From positions 1 to 8,258 of the forward strand of contig JBMNNU010000140.1 of NCBI GenBank assembly GCA_050942695.1: a stretch of DNA of 8,258 nt. The letters are read 5' to 3'. The notes under the pieces are model-generated. The model did no database searches. It was not told the DNA's origin and saw only the letters and a list, made by a program, of their open reading frames with translations. Made by a program: the position numbers and the translations under genes. The DNA comes from JBMNNU01 sp050942695. GTDB lineage: Bacteria > Chloroflexota > UBA6077. Shown piece by piece: positions 1-6,803 of the stretch (its first letter is position 1; each line of letters opens with the position of its first letter).

Positions 1-27
1 GGCGCCTCTCCCTTCCCCAAATGTAGC

Positions 28-45
28 CGCAGGCTGCAACCTGCG
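28..45. repeat. Short inverted repeat in left non-coding end
   Basis: The arms CGCAGG (28-33) and CCTGCG (40-45) flank a 6-nt loop. Similar 'GTAGC-GCAGGCT...AGCCTGCG' stem-loops occur as dispersed intergenic repeats in many bacterial genomes, so this may be a fragment of one; that identity is inferred. It lies downstream of the stop of the minus-strand methyltransferase gene. It has no T-tract on either side, so it is not a convincing intrinsic terminator. Nothing else was recognised in 1-115. Confidence 0.35.
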
Positions 46-115
46 CGTGCCTCGCTATGAACCGCAATACGGGCCATCCATTCGGACTATCTTTCAGGGT
101 CGGTTTTGTTGCAGG

Positions 116-1027
116 CTAGCGCTCGATGACAAAATCAGGGGAGGGAAGGTTTACGGAGATCGTTCGTTGCCTGATTCGAGCCAAACGATTTGCGGCTACT
201 TCTATCGCAGCAGAAGAGCAATCACACGCTATCCAGCGCCGCCCTAGCCGCTGGGCTACGGCTGGTGTTGTCCCAGAGCCGCAGAAGAAGTCGGCTACCA
301 CCTGGCCGGGGATAGTGTGGACCTTTACGATGCGCTCCAACAAAATTTCTGGCTTCTGAGTGGGATAGCCAGTCCACTCCGCCGAATGATTCGGGGGGCG
401 TGAGATATCCCAAACGCTGCCCGCCACCTTGCCACCCTCGTGGAACAGCTTCTGTCTCGATGGGGCAATGACGGCATCGTATGGGACTCGAGCCTCTTCC
501 ACATTGAATACGTAGCCATCCAGACTCGCTGTGTACCAGAGGAGAGTGTCATGTTTCCGTCCATATCGCCTGCGGCTCCCTCCTCCGGAGCGGTAGGACC
601 AGATTATCTCGTTTTGGAGATGATCGTACCCGAAGATCCTATCCATCTCCACCTTGACGTAGTGGACAGCGTGCCAGTCCAGGTGAAGGAACATGCTGCC
701 TGTGGGCTTCAGAAGCCGTTTCATCTCACGGAGGCGCTCCACCAGCCAAGCTAGATATCCGGTTATCCCTTCTGGCCAGATGTCTCTAAACGAAGGTGAG
801 TTTTCCTCGCCATTGCCCTCTAATTGGTAATTACGGCCGGAGAAGAAGGGGGGATCAGCGTAAATCAGGTCTATGCTTTCGCCGGGAAGAGAGCGCATTA
901 ACGTGAGGTTATCGCCCAGGAAGAGAATATTTGCGATATTTGGATCGCGGATTTTTTTTACATCCGAAACGATTTCGAAACCGATATACTCGCCATTGTT
1001 GGTATTGCTAGGCCAATTCTTTGTCAT
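116..1027 (-). CDS. Site-specific DNA methyltransferase, beta class (N6-adenine or N4-cytosine)
   Basis: This 303-residue protein transfers a methyl group from S-adenosylmethionine to the exocyclic amino group of adenine or cytosine in DNA. Motif IV (catalytic) is DPPF at residues 58-61. Motif I, the AdoMet-binding loop, is FFCGSGTT at 247-254 and comes after it. That IV-before-I order marks the beta class (Pfam N6_N4_Mtase). GYPTQKPE (220-227) precedes motif I as motif X does, and WIACDCS (265-271) follows as motif II. Residues about 140-215 between them would hold the target-recognition region. DPPF favours adenine over cytosine (usually SPPY), but this is not decisive. Size and layout resemble solitary enzymes such as YhdJ. 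The ATG start follows an in-frame stop nine codons upstream, and no Shine-Dalgarno is visible. It is divergent from dprA, with no endonuclease gene in view, so it is either an orphan or has its partner outside the window. Confidence 0.9.
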   Translation of the reverse strand: MTKNWPSNTNNGEYIGFEIVSDVKKIRDPNIANILFLGDNLTLMRSLPGESIDLIYADPPFFSGRNYQLEGNGEENSPSFRDIWPEGITGYLAWLVERLREMKRLLKPTGSMFLHLDWHAVHYVKVEMDRIFGYDHLQNEIIWSYRSGGGSRRRYGRKHDTLLWYTASLDGYVFNVEEARVPYDAVIAPSRQKLFHEGGKVAGSVWDISRPPNHSAEWTGYPTQKPEILLERIVKVHTIPGQVVADFFCGSGTTPAVAQRLGRRWIACDCSSAAIEVAANRLARIRQRTISVNLPSPDFVIER

Positions 1028-1145
1028 CGATTCAATAGTGAGCCGTACTATCTAGGGGCGCTCGCTCTCATTAAAATGGCACCGAACAGCATCCAATTCT
1101 ACAGCGTATTAACTGATAGCTACAACCCGTTCGATCATCTTCCTT

Positions 1146-1174
1146 TTGTGTTAGATAATGGGCTATGCTAGAAT
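1146..1174 (+). promoter_or_regulatory. Candidate sigma-70-type promoter for dprA-topA
   Basis: The hexamer TTGTGT (1146-1151) matches the first three positions of the -35 consensus. After a 17-nt spacer comes TAGAAT (1169-1174), five of six matches to TATAAT. It is preceded by TGC, an extended -10 (TGn). It would give a leader of roughly 70 nt before dprA. This is the best promoter-like match in the 227-nt divergent gap between the methyltransferase and dprA. I saw no equally good match facing the methyltransferase. Confidence 0.45.
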
Positions 1175-1241
1175 TGCCAACCGCCCGCGCTTGGGTATCA
1201 ATAAGGCATTAACATCGCTTTCATAACGAAAAATATCCACC

Positions 1242-1246
1242 GGAGG
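1242..1246 (+). promoter_or_regulatory. Ribosome binding site that decides the dprA start
   Basis: GGAGG here directly touches or overlaps the upstream in-frame GTG at 1246, which is too close to serve it. It lies 8 nt before the second in-frame GTG at 1255, the ideal distance. The 1255 start is therefore preferred and shortens the longest frame by three codons. Confidence 0.75.
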
Positions 1247-1254
1247 TGTCGGCG

Positions 1255-2334
1255 GTGGACCAAAAAGCGTTCTGGGTTGGGCTAAGCTTGGTTCCGGGTA
1301 TCGGCCCGGCGAAGTTTCGGCGTTTGATGGAAAAGCTCGGCAGCCCCGAGGTAGCCTGGAAAGCTCGGCCTACCCAACTGGCTGATGCGGGGTTGGACAG
1401 GCGGGTTGTAGAGTCTCTCGTCAGCGTTCGTGGCCAAATAGATCTGGGGCGAGAGATGGAGAAGCTACGGCGATTGGGGGTCCAGGTCGTTACCCTAGAA
1501 GACGGGGAGTATCCCCGCCCTTTGCAGAACATCGCCGACCCTCCGCCGATTCTCTATGTTAAAGGGAGCATAAGCCTCGACGATGAGCTGTCCGTCGCCA
1601 TTGTGGGCACTCGGCGCCCTACAGCCTACGGGCGCCAAGCGGCAGAAATCTTCGCCAGAGGCCTGGTGGATAATGGGGTCACCGTGGTCAGCGGGCTGGC
1701 GAAAGGGATCGATACCTTTGCCCACAGAGCAGCCCTAGATGGTGGAGGTCGCACCATCGCCGTTCTGGGCAGCGGACTTGATATAATTTATCCTAGCGAG
1801 AATCGGAGGTTGGCTGCCGAGATCGCGGAGCGCGGTGCTCTGGTGAGTGAATTTCCCTTGGGTACCCAGCCCGACGGTATCAACTTCCCTCGCCGAAACA
1901 GGATCATCTCTGGTCTATCCCTTGCTTCGTTAATAGTGGAAGCTGGGGAGGCTAGTGGAGCTTTAATAACCGCCGAGTTCGCGCTGGAACAGGGGAGAGA
2001 GGTCTATGCGGTGCCGGGGAATATTTTCAGCCCTGCGAGCCGCGGGCCAAATCGTCTGATCTCCGAGGGGGCTAAACCGATCTGCGGGATGGAGGACCTC
2101 TTGGAGGGGTTAAAATTGGAGTCGGCCGTTCAGCACAGCACGGCTCGTAAAGCGATTCCGGAGTCGGAGTCGGAGGTAGCCGTGCTTCGTTGCCTTAGCC
2201 ACGAGCCGCTCCACATTGATGAGATCCGGCGCGCCGCCTGTTTACCGATTTCGACGGTATCCAGCGCCCTTACGATGCTGGAGCTGAAGGGGTTGGCTCG
2301 ACAGGCCGGCGGAATGAACTACGTGAGAGGATAG
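1255..2334 (+). CDS. dprA: DNA-processing protein DprA (Smf family)
   Basis: DprA binds incoming single-stranded DNA and loads RecA during natural transformation; it is also widespread in bacteria not known to be competent. The protein has 359 residues from the GTG at 1255. The N-terminal region (about 1-65) holds a helix-hairpin-helix-like stretch, LVPGIGPAKF (12-21). The Rossmann-type DNA-binding core (about 80-285) shows the family landmarks: VGTRRPTAYG (117-126), SGLAKGIDTFAH (146-157), LGSGLDIIYP (171-180), FPRRNRIISG (211-220) and GEASGALITAEFALEQGREV (231-250). The C-terminal 50-60 residues (from about 305) form a winged-helix-like tail (LHIDEIRRAACLPISTVSSA), as in many full-length DprA proteins. 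It is likely co-transcribed with topA, which begins 5 nt after its stop, from the promoter candidate near 1150-1174. No com genes are visible, so competence cannot be concluded. Confidence 0.96.
   Translation: MDQKAFWVGLSLVPGIGPAKFRRLMEKLGSPEVAWKARPTQLADAGLDRRVVESLVSVRGQIDLGREMEKLRRLGVQVVTLEDGEYPRPLQNIADPPPILYVKGSISLDDELSVAIVGTRRPTAYGRQAAEIFARGLVDNGVTVVSGLAKGIDTFAHRAALDGGGRTIAVLGSGLDIIYPSENRRLAAEIAERGALVSEFPLGTQPDGINFPRRNRIISGLSLASLIVEAGEASGALITAEFALEQGREVYAVPGNIFSPASRGPNRLISEGAKPICGMEDLLEGLKLESAVQHSTARKAIPESESEVAVLRCLSHEPLHIDEIRRAACLPISTVSSALTMLELKGLARQAGGMNYVRG
2325..2330 (+). promoter_or_regulatory. Ribosome binding site of topA, inside the dprA 3' end
   Basis: GAGAGG ends 9 nt before the TTG at 2340 and lies in the last codons of dprA. 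It supports the non-ATG start and suggests translational coupling of topA to dprA. Confidence 0.6.
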
Positions 2335-2339
2335 GGGAA

Positions 2340-4541
2340 TTGGCGAAGAATTTAGTGATAGTTGAATCCCCTGCTAAGGCCAGGACCATTCAGAAATTCC
2401 TGGGCAGGGACTTCCATGTCGATGCCAGCATGGGACACGTGCGGGATCTGCCGAAGAGTGCCCTGGGCGTCGACCCAGAGCACGACTTCGCCCCCAAATA
2501 CGTAATCCCTAGGGACAAGAGCAAGATCGTTAAGGAACTGAAGGAGCGAGCTAAGGAGTCTCAAGCCATTTACCTCGCCACAGACCCTGATCGTGAAGGT
2601 GAGGCGATAGCATGGCACCTGGCAACGGCAATCGGCGCCGACTCCAAGCCGGTTCGCCGCATAGAGTTCCACGAAATCACCAAGGAAGCCATCTTGCGCG
2701 CTGTGAAGTCCCCGCGGCTCATCGACATGAAGCGGGTGGAGGCACAGCAAGCGCGGCGCATTCTGGACAGGTTGGTTGGCTACAACCTGAGCCCCCTTCT
2801 GTGGAAGAAGGTGCGAAGGGGGTTATCCGCCGGACGGGTACAGTCTGTAGCAGTCCGGCTCGTGGTGGAGCGCGAGAGGGAGATCGAGAGCTTCAACCCA
2901 GTCGAGTACTGGACCGTGGAAGCCGAACTCGCCAAAAAACCAGGCAAAGGCGCCAGGGGTAAACGTTCTATTTTTAAGGCTGCCTTGGTGCAGGCCATGG
3001 GGAAGAAACCTGAACTGGCCAATGAGGAGGATGCGGAAAACGTTTTGGCCGACCTGAAGCAAGCATCCTACCAGGTTGCCGATGTGCGCGTTAAGGAGCA
3101 AACTCGCGCACCTGCTCCGCCCTTCACAACCAGCACTCTGCAGCAAGAGGCTGGGCGCAAGCTGGGCTTCACCGCTAAGCGGACTATGGCAGTCGCTCAA
3201 CAGCTCTACGAGGGATTAGATGTGGGGGCTGATGGAGAAGTCGGCCTTATCACCTATATGAGAACCGATTCGACACAGATAGCTGAGACAGCTATCCACG
3301 AGGTACGCAGATTCATCGGGGAAAAATATGGCGTTGAGAACGTTCCGGAGGCGCCAAGAGCCTACCGAGCGAAAAGCAAGCTTGCGCAGGAAGCCCACGA
3401 GGCTATCCGCCCCACATCGGTGTTTCGAGAGCCGGCGAGGATCAAGCAGCACCTAACAACAGATCAGTTCAAGCTGTACGACCTGATTTGGAAGCGGTTC
3501 GTGGCCTGCCAGATGGCCTCAGCTCGATACGAGGTCACCACCGTCGACGTTGCGGCACAAGGGGTTCAAACCAAGGGCGACTACCTGTTCCGTGCGAACG
3601 GGTCTTTGGTAGTCTTTCCCGGCTTCCTGTCCCTTTACCGTGAGGGCAGGGACGACGATGGGCAGGACGAGGACGCCCAGAAGCCGTTGCCGGATCTGGC
3701 ACAAGGCGAGGATCTGAATCTGATCAAGCTGCTCAGCGATCAGCACTTTACTCAGCCGCCGCCAAGATACTCGGAGGCGACTCTGGTGAAGGCACTGGAG
3801 GAGAAGGGTATAGGCCGCCCAAGCACCTACGCGCCCATACTGTCCACCATTCAAGAAAGAGGCTACGTGGAGAGGGTAGAGAAGCGGTTGCAGCCGACGG
3901 AGTTGGGCCGACTGGTCAACGACCTGCTGGTGGAGAATTTCCCGGATGTGATCGACGTGGACTTCACCGCCAACATGGAAGAGAAGCTGGACGACGTCGC
4001 ATCCGGCGAACGGGAGTGGGTGCCAGTGATCCGAGACTTCTACGGCCCCTTCCATGAAGAGATTGAGAAGGCCGGCGAAAGCATAGAGCGGGTGAAGATT
4101 GAGCCCGAGCCCACCGACGAGGTTTGCGAGAAGTGCGGTCGCCAGATGGTGATACGGATGGGCCGGTTTGGCAAGTTCATTGGGTGCAGTGGATTCCCTG
4201 AGTGCCGAAACGCGAAACCTCTGCTAAAGAAGATAGGTGTGGCATGCCCCGAATGTGGGGCGGAGCTGGTCGAGAGACAGACCAAAAAGCGACGCACCTT
4301 CTACGGCTGCAGCCGGTATCCAGAGTGTAAATGGACATCCTGGCAACGCCCAGTTCCGAAACCATGTCCCCAGTGTGGTGGATTGATGGTAGAGGTCGGA
4401 AAGGGCGAGCCCAAGTGCATCCGATGTGGACCTGCCGAGGCTTCCGATGGTGCCGGCGCCGAAGAGGAGGCGGCATCCGCGCGACGTACAAAAAAAACCG
4501 AGGCTAAACCTGTCCGTGCCGGCAAACGCCGCACTGCGTAA
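2340..4541 (+). CDS. topA: DNA topoisomerase I (type IA)
   Basis: TopA relaxes negative supercoils by cutting one strand through a 5'-phosphotyrosine link and passing the other strand through. The protein has 733 residues, translated from TTG. The Toprim domain occupies about 1-115, with catalytic Glu9 in VIVESPAKA and the metal-binding acidic cluster D82-x-D84-x-E86 in TDPDREGEAI. The active-site Tyr306 lies in GLITYMRTDS, with Arg308 beside it. SAGRVQSVAVRLVVERE (163-179) and EAHEAIRPTS (351-360) are further type IA signatures. Three C-terminal four-cysteine zinc ribbons follow: C596/C599/C616/C622, C636/C639/C657/C663 and C676/C679/C693/C696. A low-complexity Ala/Glu then Lys/Arg tail (about 698-733) ends the protein. 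The start fits the family N-terminus (MAKNLVIVESPAKA) and has an SD 9 nt upstream. An A8 run (4490-4497) lies in the tail-coding region. Confidence 0.98.
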   Translation: MAKNLVIVESPAKARTIQKFLGRDFHVDASMGHVRDLPKSALGVDPEHDFAPKYVIPRDKSKIVKELKERAKESQAIYLATDPDREGEAIAWHLATAIGADSKPVRRIEFHEITKEAILRAVKSPRLIDMKRVEAQQARRILDRLVGYNLSPLLWKKVRRGLSAGRVQSVAVRLVVEREREIESFNPVEYWTVEAELAKKPGKGARGKRSIFKAALVQAMGKKPELANEEDAENVLADLKQASYQVADVRVKEQTRAPAPPFTTSTLQQEAGRKLGFTAKRTMAVAQQLYEGLDVGADGEVGLITYMRTDSTQIAETAIHEVRRFIGEKYGVENVPEAPRAYRAKSKLAQEAHEAIRPTSVFREPARIKQHLTTDQFKLYDLIWKRFVACQMASARYEVTTVDVAAQGVQTKGDYLFRANGSLVVFPGFLSLYREGRDDDGQDEDAQKPLPDLAQGEDLNLIKLLSDQHFTQPPPRYSEATLVKALEEKGIGRPSTYAPILSTIQERGYVERVEKRLQPTELGRLVNDLLVENFPDVIDVDFTANMEEKLDDVASGEREWVPVIRDFYGPFHEEIEKAGESIERVKIEPEPTDEVCEKCGRQMVIRMGRFGKFIGCSGFPECRNAKPLLKKIGVACPECGAELVERQTKKRRTFYGCSRYPECKWTSWQRPVPKPCPQCGGLMVEVGKGEPKCIRCGPAEASDGAGAEEEAASARRTKKTEAKPVRAGKRRTA

Positions 4542-4583
4542 ACATTGTGCCCCATCTCCATCAATGGAAGGGGTCTAATAAAA

Positions 4584-4678
4584 CCCCCTCTCCCGCCGCG
4601 GCGGGAGAGGGGACTCGGGTCTCCGGCGGGGAGAGGGAACTAAGCTACCCCCTTGGGAAGAGGGTCGGGGTGAGGGCT
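4584..4678. repeat. GC-rich intergenic repeat with a perfect 28-bp palindrome
   Basis: The gap between topA and the peptidase gene (4542-4695) is mostly repeat. A perfect 28-bp palindrome spans 4585-4612 (CCCCTCTCCCGCC arm at 4585-4597, GGCGGGAGAGGGG at 4600-4612). Its right half, CGGCGGGAGAGGGGACT (from 4600), recurs imperfectly as CGGCGGGGAGAGGGAACT (from 4625). The end, GAGGGTCGGGGTGAGGGC (about 4660-4677), resembles the tail of the dispersed 'CCCTCTCCC...GGGTGAGGG' intergenic repeats found in many high-GC bacteria. A smaller alternative stem, GGGGT (4570-4574) with ACCCC (4583-4587), overlaps the palindrome, so the two cannot form together. There is no T-tract, so it is not a standard intrinsic terminator, although the hairpin could still stabilise the topA 3' end. 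Membership in a repeat family is inferred. Confidence 0.75.
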
Positions 4679-4695
4679 CGAAAGGAAAAATCAAT

Positions 4696-5799
4696 ATGTC
4701 TACGGAAGGCCGGATTACTAAGCTCCGCCAGATAATGGGCAGGTTGAGTCTGGATGCTTTCCTGATCTCACAACCCGAGTCCAGACGTTACCTGAGCGGC
4801 TTCACAGGCCAAGACAATCCACCTATGGATTCCGCAGGCTATCTCTTGATCACGCAATCCAGAGCTTTGCTCTTCACAGACGGCAGGACTATCGAGCAGG
4901 CAGCTCAGGAGACAACCGGATACGAGGCAGTGCTCATCGAAAACAGGTTTCACGACACGCTAGCTCAGCTTCTACCAGAGATGCATCTGCCTAGGATCGC
5001 CTTCGAGGGAAATCACCTAACCTATCGTGTGTACGAGGAGGTGGCGGGTGTCTTGGACCCGAACTCCATACTTGTACCAAGTTACGATGTGGTTGATACC
5101 CTGCGGGCTGTCAAGGATGAGCGAGAACTGGAAGCCATCGAGGAGGCTGTGATCCTGGCAGACTCAGCCTTCGCCCACATCCTCGGGATGATCGAGCCAG
5201 GTCTCACTGAGAGGGAAGTTGCGTGGGAGATCGAATCTTATCTGCGAAAACATGGTTCCGAGGGGGTGGCTTTCGACACCATCGTAGCATCGGGTCCCAA
5301 CGCATCCAAGCCCCACCACCAGCCTAGTGATCGGGCTATCCAGGCAAACGAGCCGGTAATCATGGACTGGGGCGCCAGGGTGAGAGGCTATTGTTCCGAT
5401 ATCACTCGAACCATAGTCCTCGGAAAAGCAGACGATCAATTCAAAAAGCTGTACAGTATAGTGCTCGAAGCTCAGACCAGAGTAGAGAAAAGGGTCCGAT
5501 CGGGGATGACCGGAATCAAGGCCGATTCCTTCGCCAGGAAGGTTATCGAAGAAGCAGGTTATGGAGAGTTCTTCGTTCATTCCACAGGCCACGGTGTCGG
5601 GCTAGAGATACATGAATTGCCCAGATTGAGGCGAACAGCGGAGAACGTCCTCGAAGACGGTATGGTATTCAGCGTCGAACCCGGTATCTACCTCCCCGGT
5701 TGGGGAGGGATAAGAATCGAAGATTTAGTAACGCTGCAAGATGGCAGACCTGTCGTGTTGACTCGTTCACCAAAGCAGATGCAATCAGTGGAGGTATAA
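4696..5799 (+). CDS. M24 family Xaa-Pro peptidase (PepQ/aminopeptidase P type)
   Basis: This cytosolic metallopeptidase removes or splits residues next to proline in short peptides. The 367-residue protein has an N-terminal creatinase-like domain (about 5-135) and a C-terminal pita-bread catalytic domain (about 140-360). The five expected dinuclear metal ligands are all visible: Asp224 (VIMDWG), Asp235 (CSDITRT), His299 (HSTGHGVG), Glu328 (FSVEPGIY) and Glu342 (RIEDLV). The proline-peptidase histidines His208 (KPHHQP) and His306 (EIHELP) are also present, which argues against methionine aminopeptidase. The ATG has AAGGA (4682-4686) 9 nt upstream. Only 3 nt separate it from efp, as in the peptidase-efp pairs of many Gram-positive genomes, so it probably heads an operon with efp and accB. 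Dipeptidase (PepQ) or aminopeptidase P (PepP) activity cannot be told apart by eye. No signal peptide is visible. Confidence 0.93.
   Translation: MSTEGRITKLRQIMGRLSLDAFLISQPESRRYLSGFTGQDNPPMDSAGYLLITQSRALLFTDGRTIEQAAQETTGYEAVLIENRFHDTLAQLLPEMHLPRIAFEGNHLTYRVYEEVAGVLDPNSILVPSYDVVDTLRAVKDERELEAIEEAVILADSAFAHILGMIEPGLTEREVAWEIESYLRKHGSEGVAFDTIVASGPNASKPHHQPSDRAIQANEPVIMDWGARVRGYCSDITRTIVLGKADDQFKKLYSIVLEAQTRVEKRVRSGMTGIKADSFARKVIEEAGYGEFFVHSTGHGVGLEIHELPRLRRTAENVLEDGMVFSVEPGIYLPGWGGIRIEDLVTLQDGRPVVLTRSPKQMQSVEV
5790..5794 (+). promoter_or_regulatory. Ribosome binding site supporting the TTG start of efp
   Basis: GGAGG lies 8 nt before the TTG at 5803, inside the last codons of the peptidase gene. 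The encoded N-terminus (MINVGELRRG) matches the usual EF-P start, so the TTG is well supported. Confidence 0.75.
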
Positions 5800-5802
5800 G
5801 GA

Positions 5803-6363
5803 TTGATAAACGTAGGTGAGCTCAGGAGGGGGATCATCATAGAGCTGGACAACCAGTTGTATCAGGTTGTCGAATTCCAACACATCAAGATGGGCCGGGG
5901 ACGCGCCCAGGTGAGGTTGAAGCTGCGAAACGTGCGTTCGGGATCTATCGTTGACCGGAGCTTCCAGGCAACAGAGAAGTTCCAGCGGGTCCGGCTTGAA
6001 CACAGGACCGTACAATACCTGTATAGCGACAACGACCTGTATCATTTCATGGATACGGAGAGCTTCGACCAGATAGCGCTCACCAAGGAACAATTGGGTG
6101 ACGCTATCAACTATCTCAAAGAGAACAACAACCTTGAATTGCTTAGCTACAACGACGAACCGATCGGTGTAGAGATGCCAATTACCGTCGACCTGCAGGT
6201 GGTACATACCGAACCTGGCTTCAGGGGGGACACCGCCACTGGCGGGACGAAGCCAGCGACGGTGGAAACCGGGCTAGTTGTGCAGGTGCCGCTGTTCGTC
6301 AACCAGGGCGAGACGATCCGTGTAGATACGCGCACCGGAGAGTACCTGGAGCGAGTTGGATAA
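5803..6363 (+). CDS. efp: Translation elongation factor P (arginine-tip variant)
   Basis: EF-P binds between the ribosomal P and E sites and rescues ribosomes stalled on polyproline stretches. The 186 residues match the family length. The KOW-like N-terminal domain is about 1-62, and two OB-type domains are about 66-125 and 128-185. The C-terminal signature GFRGDTATGGTKPATVETGL (139-158) is intact, as is the ending VDTRTGEYLERV. The tip loop that reaches the peptidyl-transferase centre reads IKMGRGRAQ (28-36). The residue aligned with E. coli Lys34 is Arg32, and the usual proline two residues earlier is Met30. The lysine modified by EpmA in E. coli or by the Bacillus pathway is therefore absent. 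Arginine is what EarP rhamnosylates in other bacteria, but the surrounding loop is not the classic EarP substrate and no modifying enzyme is in view. It is probably co-transcribed with the upstream peptidase and with accB, which overlaps it by one base. Confidence 0.97.
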   Translation: MINVGELRRGIIIELDNQLYQVVEFQHIKMGRGRAQVRLKLRNVRSGSIVDRSFQATEKFQRVRLEHRTVQYLYSDNDLYHFMDTESFDQIALTKEQLGDAINYLKENNNLELLSYNDEPIGVEMPITVDLQVVHTEPGFRGDTATGGTKPATVETGLVVQVPLFVNQGETIRVDTRTGEYLERVG

Positions 6364-6803
6364 TGTCTCTGCAGTTTAACCTCGATGGGATCGGGAGCGA
6401 TCAGATCGCCAGATTGATGGAGTTGCTGGCGCATAGCGACATCGAGGAGTGTGAGATCGAGCAAGATGATTGCAAGGTCTCCCTCAAGAGGGTATTGCAG
6501 ACAGATACACCGCAAATTACGCAGGAAGCTGAAGCTCTGCATCGCCAGGGAGAAAAGGCCGCTGAACAGGCTGTAATTCCGGCTTCAGCCGTTGGGTTAT
6601 TCTTTCGATCGGAGAAACACTCCGGACCGCCTAAAGTTGATGCCGGAGATAAGGTGATGGTCGGGGATGTAATTGGCTTTATCCAGGTCGTAAACGTCCC
6701 GCACGCCGTCCACTCCCCCTACGAAGGGATTATCGAGAGCTTTCTCGCGGAAAATGGGCAACCGGTGGAATACGGCCAACCGCTCGTTAGCCTTAAGATT
6801 TAG
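6363..6803 (+). CDS. accB: AccB-like biotin/lipoyl-domain protein lacking the biotin-accepting lysine
   Basis: This 146-residue protein has the layout of the biotin carboxyl carrier protein of acetyl-CoA carboxylase. An N-terminal segment (about 12-45, LMELLAHSDIEECEIEQDD) resembles the AccB N-terminus. A short linker (about 46-72) follows, and then a biotinyl-type beta-barrel (73-146) with VGLFFRS (77-83), KVDAGDKVMVGDVIGF and the diagnostic NGQPVEYGQPLVSLKI end. Where true carriers have EAMK-(L/V/M)-M at the hairpin tip, this one has Gln108-Val-Val-Asn111-Val-Pro, so the lysine that biotin ligase modifies is Asn. The flanking E, A and M are also changed while the rest is conserved, so a sequencing error or frameshift is unlikely. 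It cannot carry biotin in the normal way. It could be a non-catalytic partner of ACC, like plant BADC proteins, or a repurposed scaffold. The ATG overlaps the efp stop (TAATG), which indicates translational coupling. accC does not follow. Confidence 0.88.
   Translation: MSLQFNLDGIGSDQIARLMELLAHSDIEECEIEQDDCKVSLKRVLQTDTPQITQEAEALHRQGEKAAEQAVIPASAVGLFFRSEKHSGPPKVDAGDKVMVGDVIGFIQVVNVPHAVHSPYEGIIESFLAENGQPVEYGQPLVSLKI

Noticed and set aside
440..754. Plus-strand open frame of 104 codons opposite the methyltransferase
   Set aside because: It is the antisense shadow of the methyltransferase catalytic region, with no SD or family resemblance.
3519..4055. Long minus-strand open frame (178 codons) opposite topA
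   Set aside because: It lies wholly within the well-supported topA coding frame, shows no recognisable domain and has low-complexity shadow composition.
4584..4612. Palindrome as a rho-independent terminator of topA
   Set aside because: The stem is strong, but no T-tract follows on either strand and the sequence has the look of a dispersed repeat.
4547..4735. Small plus-strand open frame across the GC-rich repeat
   Set aside because: Its composition is simply the translated repeat, it runs into the peptidase gene out of frame, and it has no SD.
5164..5592. Minus-strand open frame (142 codons) opposite the peptidase gene
   Set aside because: It is a shadow of a gene whose metal ligands are all present in the plus frame.
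6670..6720. Frameshift or sequencing error removing the biotin motif of accB
   Set aside because: The reading frame is continuous and family residues align directly before and after the site. Several neighbouring motif residues differ, not just one base.
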